A stretch of DNA of 13,720 nt. Source: Bacteroidales bacterium UBA1217 (GTDB lineage Bacteria; Bacteroidota; Bacteroidia; Bacteroidales; P3). The DNA lies in assembly GCA_002309335.1 (NCBI GenBank), contig DBXH01000014.1, positions 1 through 13,720 of the forward strand, written 5' to 3'. The notes under the pieces were generated by a model, which had not been told where the DNA came from, searched no databases, and was given only the letters and a program-made list of their open reading frames with translations. Shown here one piece after another: positions 12,234-13,720 of this stretch; position 1 is the stretch's first letter, and the number at the start of each line of letters is the position of its first letter. The position numbers and the translations under genes are program-made.

Positions 12234-13720
12234 ATGGGGAAAAGGTCTTTTTCGCGTCGGTTGAGTTGGCGCATCATAGGAATTGTGTCGGCGATTATCG
12301 TTACGATGTTGCTCGTTGTTGGCATCGTGTCGAACCAGATTATTGCTGACGAGGCCACGCGTGCAGCGCAGCATATACTGCACGGTACTATCAGCGAGAT
12401 TGAGCGTCCACTGGGCCACGTGGAGATTATCACGGCTACGGTGGCTGCCCACGCTGCCCCGATTGCCGCGAGTGCCAAGCCTTCGGACAAGGCTATTCAT
12501 TCGCTATTGCAGCAGACTGTTCGTTTGGATTCGCTTGTCACTGGCTGTTCGATGATTGTGCCAGGCAACAAGGGCAACACGACCTATTACTGCTTTGCCG
12601 ACGCCGAGGGGGAAATGCACAGCGGCATCCTCGACACCGCACGCGCCGAGGCAAGATATATCGACGCTATGACGGACGCTGTCGCCAAGAAGGGCCAGGC
12701 GCTATGGACCGACCCGCACCGGCAGCTGGGCTTTCAGGACGCTCGTTCCATAACGTATTGCTATCCTGTGTATGCCGATGGCCGCTTGTTGGCTATCATC
12801 ACTTCCGACCTATCGATAGAATGGATGGAACACAAGATTGAGTCGCTGCGTCCCTACAAGAACTCGCTGACGTCGATTCTGTGCAGTGGGGGAGGGGTGA
12901 TAGGAATCAAAGATACCAATATGCTGGCGCAGATACGCAAGTCGTTTGCCGAGGACAAGGAACTGGCATCGCTGGGCGAGGACCTGCTGTCGGGCAAGGA
13001 CAGCCTGCGACGCAGGATAGGCAAGGGCAGGAACCTCTCGTTTGTGGTCTTCGGCCCGTTGCACAACGGATGGACGCTGAGCCTGACGTGTATGTATCGC
13101 GATGTGCTGGAGAGGGTGACGAAGATGCAGCTGAACCTCTTGATTATCGGCTTTCTCGGGCTGCTGGTGCTGTTTTTCGTATGTCGTCTGGTGATACGCC
13201 GCCTGTCGATGCCCATCACGCAGCTGTCGGAATCGGCGCTGAATATGGCAAAGGGCGACTTCAAGGCCGAGCTGCCTGAAATAAAAAGCCAGGACGAGAT
13301 GAAGAACCTCAGGGACAGCTTCGTTTTTATGCAGAACTCCATAGCCGACTATATAGAGGAACTGAAGACCACCACGGCGGCCAACGAAAGAATGGAGTCG
13401 GAACTGGGCGTGGCACGCAACATACAGATGGGTATGCTGCGCACCGACTTCCCGCTGCAGCTCTATGCACTGCTCAACCCAGCCAAGGAGGTGGGCGGCG
13501 ACCTTTACGACTATATTATTAAAGACAAGACCCTCTACTTTGCTGTGGGCGACGTCAGCGGCAAGGGTGTGCCGGCATCGCTGATGATGGCCATCACCAG
13601 GGCGGCGCTGCGTTTCGTGTCGGGCCTCAACCTGCCTATGAACGAGACAATGGTCCGTATCAACAGCAGCGTGTGCGACATCAACAGCAACAATATGTTC
13701 GTCACCCTCTTCGTGGGCCG
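12234..13720 (+). CDS. Sensor-HAMP-PP2C (RsbU/SpoIIE-type) phosphatase, 3' end outside the window
   Basis: The frame is open from the ATG at 12234 to the window edge (495 codons). A first membrane helix (about residues 13-33) and a second (about 301-321, LLIIGFLGLLVLFFVCRLV) flank a periplasmic region of about 265 residues. That region looks like a Cache-type sensor (ARSITYCYPVYADGRLLAIITSDLS). A HAMP linker follows (RLSMPITQLSESALNMAKGDF, then EIKSQDEMKNLRDSF), then a short coiled coil. The catalytic domain has ARNIQMGML (394-402), EVGGDLYDY (419-427, metal-binding Asp423) and GDVSGKGVPASL (439-450, Asp440). These are the signatures of Mn/Mg-dependent serine phosphatases that dephosphorylate anti-anti-sigma (STAS) proteins in partner-switching control. 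The target is unknown, and no STAS or anti-sigma gene is visible before the edge. Confidence 0.93.
   Translation, partial: MGKRSFSRRLSWRIIGIVSAIIVTMLLVVGIVSNQIIADEATRAAQHILHGTISEIERPLGHVEIITATVAAHAAPIAASAKPSDKAIHSLLQQTVRLDSLVTGCSMIVPGNKGNTTYYCFADAEGEMHSGILDTARAEARYIDAMTDAVAKKGQALWTDPHRQLGFQDARSITYCYPVYADGRLLAIITSDLSIEWMEHKIESLRPYKNSLTSILCSGGGVIGIKDTNMLAQIRKSFAEDKELASLGEDLLSGKDSLRRRIGKGRNLSFVVFGPLHNGWTLSLTCMYRDVLERVTKMQLNLLIIGFLGLLVLFFVCRLVIRRLSMPITQLSESALNMAKGDFKAELPEIKSQDEMKNLRDSFVFMQNSIADYIEELKTTTAANERMESELGVARNIQMGMLRTDFPLQLYALLNPAKEVGGDLYDYIIKDKTLYFAVGDVSGKGVPASLMMAITRAALRFVSGLNLPMNETMVRINSSVCDINSNNMFVTLFVG

Overview
The window looks like a chromosomal segment of a member of the Bacteroidota, most likely order Bacteroidales. 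Four kinds of evidence point there. The promoter-like sites have the form TAnnTTTG(CA), and start codons generally lack a Shine-Dalgarno sequence. Several gene families are typical of the phylum: a TonB-dependent receptor with an AACCNL plug motif, an HYC_CC_PP-like small protein, a TlpA-like lipoprotein with a DUF4369-type N-terminus, and a CapA-like phosphoesterase. Genus cannot be assigned from the sequence alone. No rRNA, tRNA, CRISPR array, integrase or transposase was seen.

Left part (1-1744): a partial unrecognised gene on the minus strand is divergent from a two-gene plus-strand unit. That unit holds a small radical-SAM activase-like enzyme overlapping dtd (D-aminoacyl-tRNA deacylase). 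A compact divergent promoter pair separates the two directions. A degenerate CCCTTTCAA-type repeat tract and a strong intrinsic terminator follow dtd.

Metal-type locus (1764-4573): a small Cys-rich HYC_CC_PP-like membrane or exported protein, a 137-nt spacer with three successive hairpins, a TonB-dependent receptor with a His/Asp-rich segment, and a small exported HMA-domain protein (MHCESC). By family association this is probably a copper or other heavy-metal acquisition or handling locus. A lipoprotein and a CapA-family metallophosphoesterase follow with no spacing between them (4643-6313), closed by an intrinsic terminator.

Centre (6452-9874): one 1087-residue redox enzyme with its own promoter and terminator. 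It joins in a single chain the parts usually separate in HcnABC / LhpBEF / proline-dehydrogenase-type amine or imino-acid dehydrogenases: a 2Fe-2S domain, an FAD/NAD disulfide-reductase-like domain, an inserted 2x[4Fe-4S] ferredoxin module, a BFD-type 2Fe-2S domain and a DAO flavin domain. The linker before the BFD domain contains two short tandem repeats, one resembling the noncoding repeat tracts elsewhere in the window. This is the most distinctive gene here.

Right part (9875-13720): a repeat-bearing intergenic region, a TlpA-like thioredoxin lipoprotein, a convergent unrecognised polytopic membrane protein, and a divergent sensor-HAMP-PP2C (RsbU/SpoIIE-type) phosphatase cut off by the window end.
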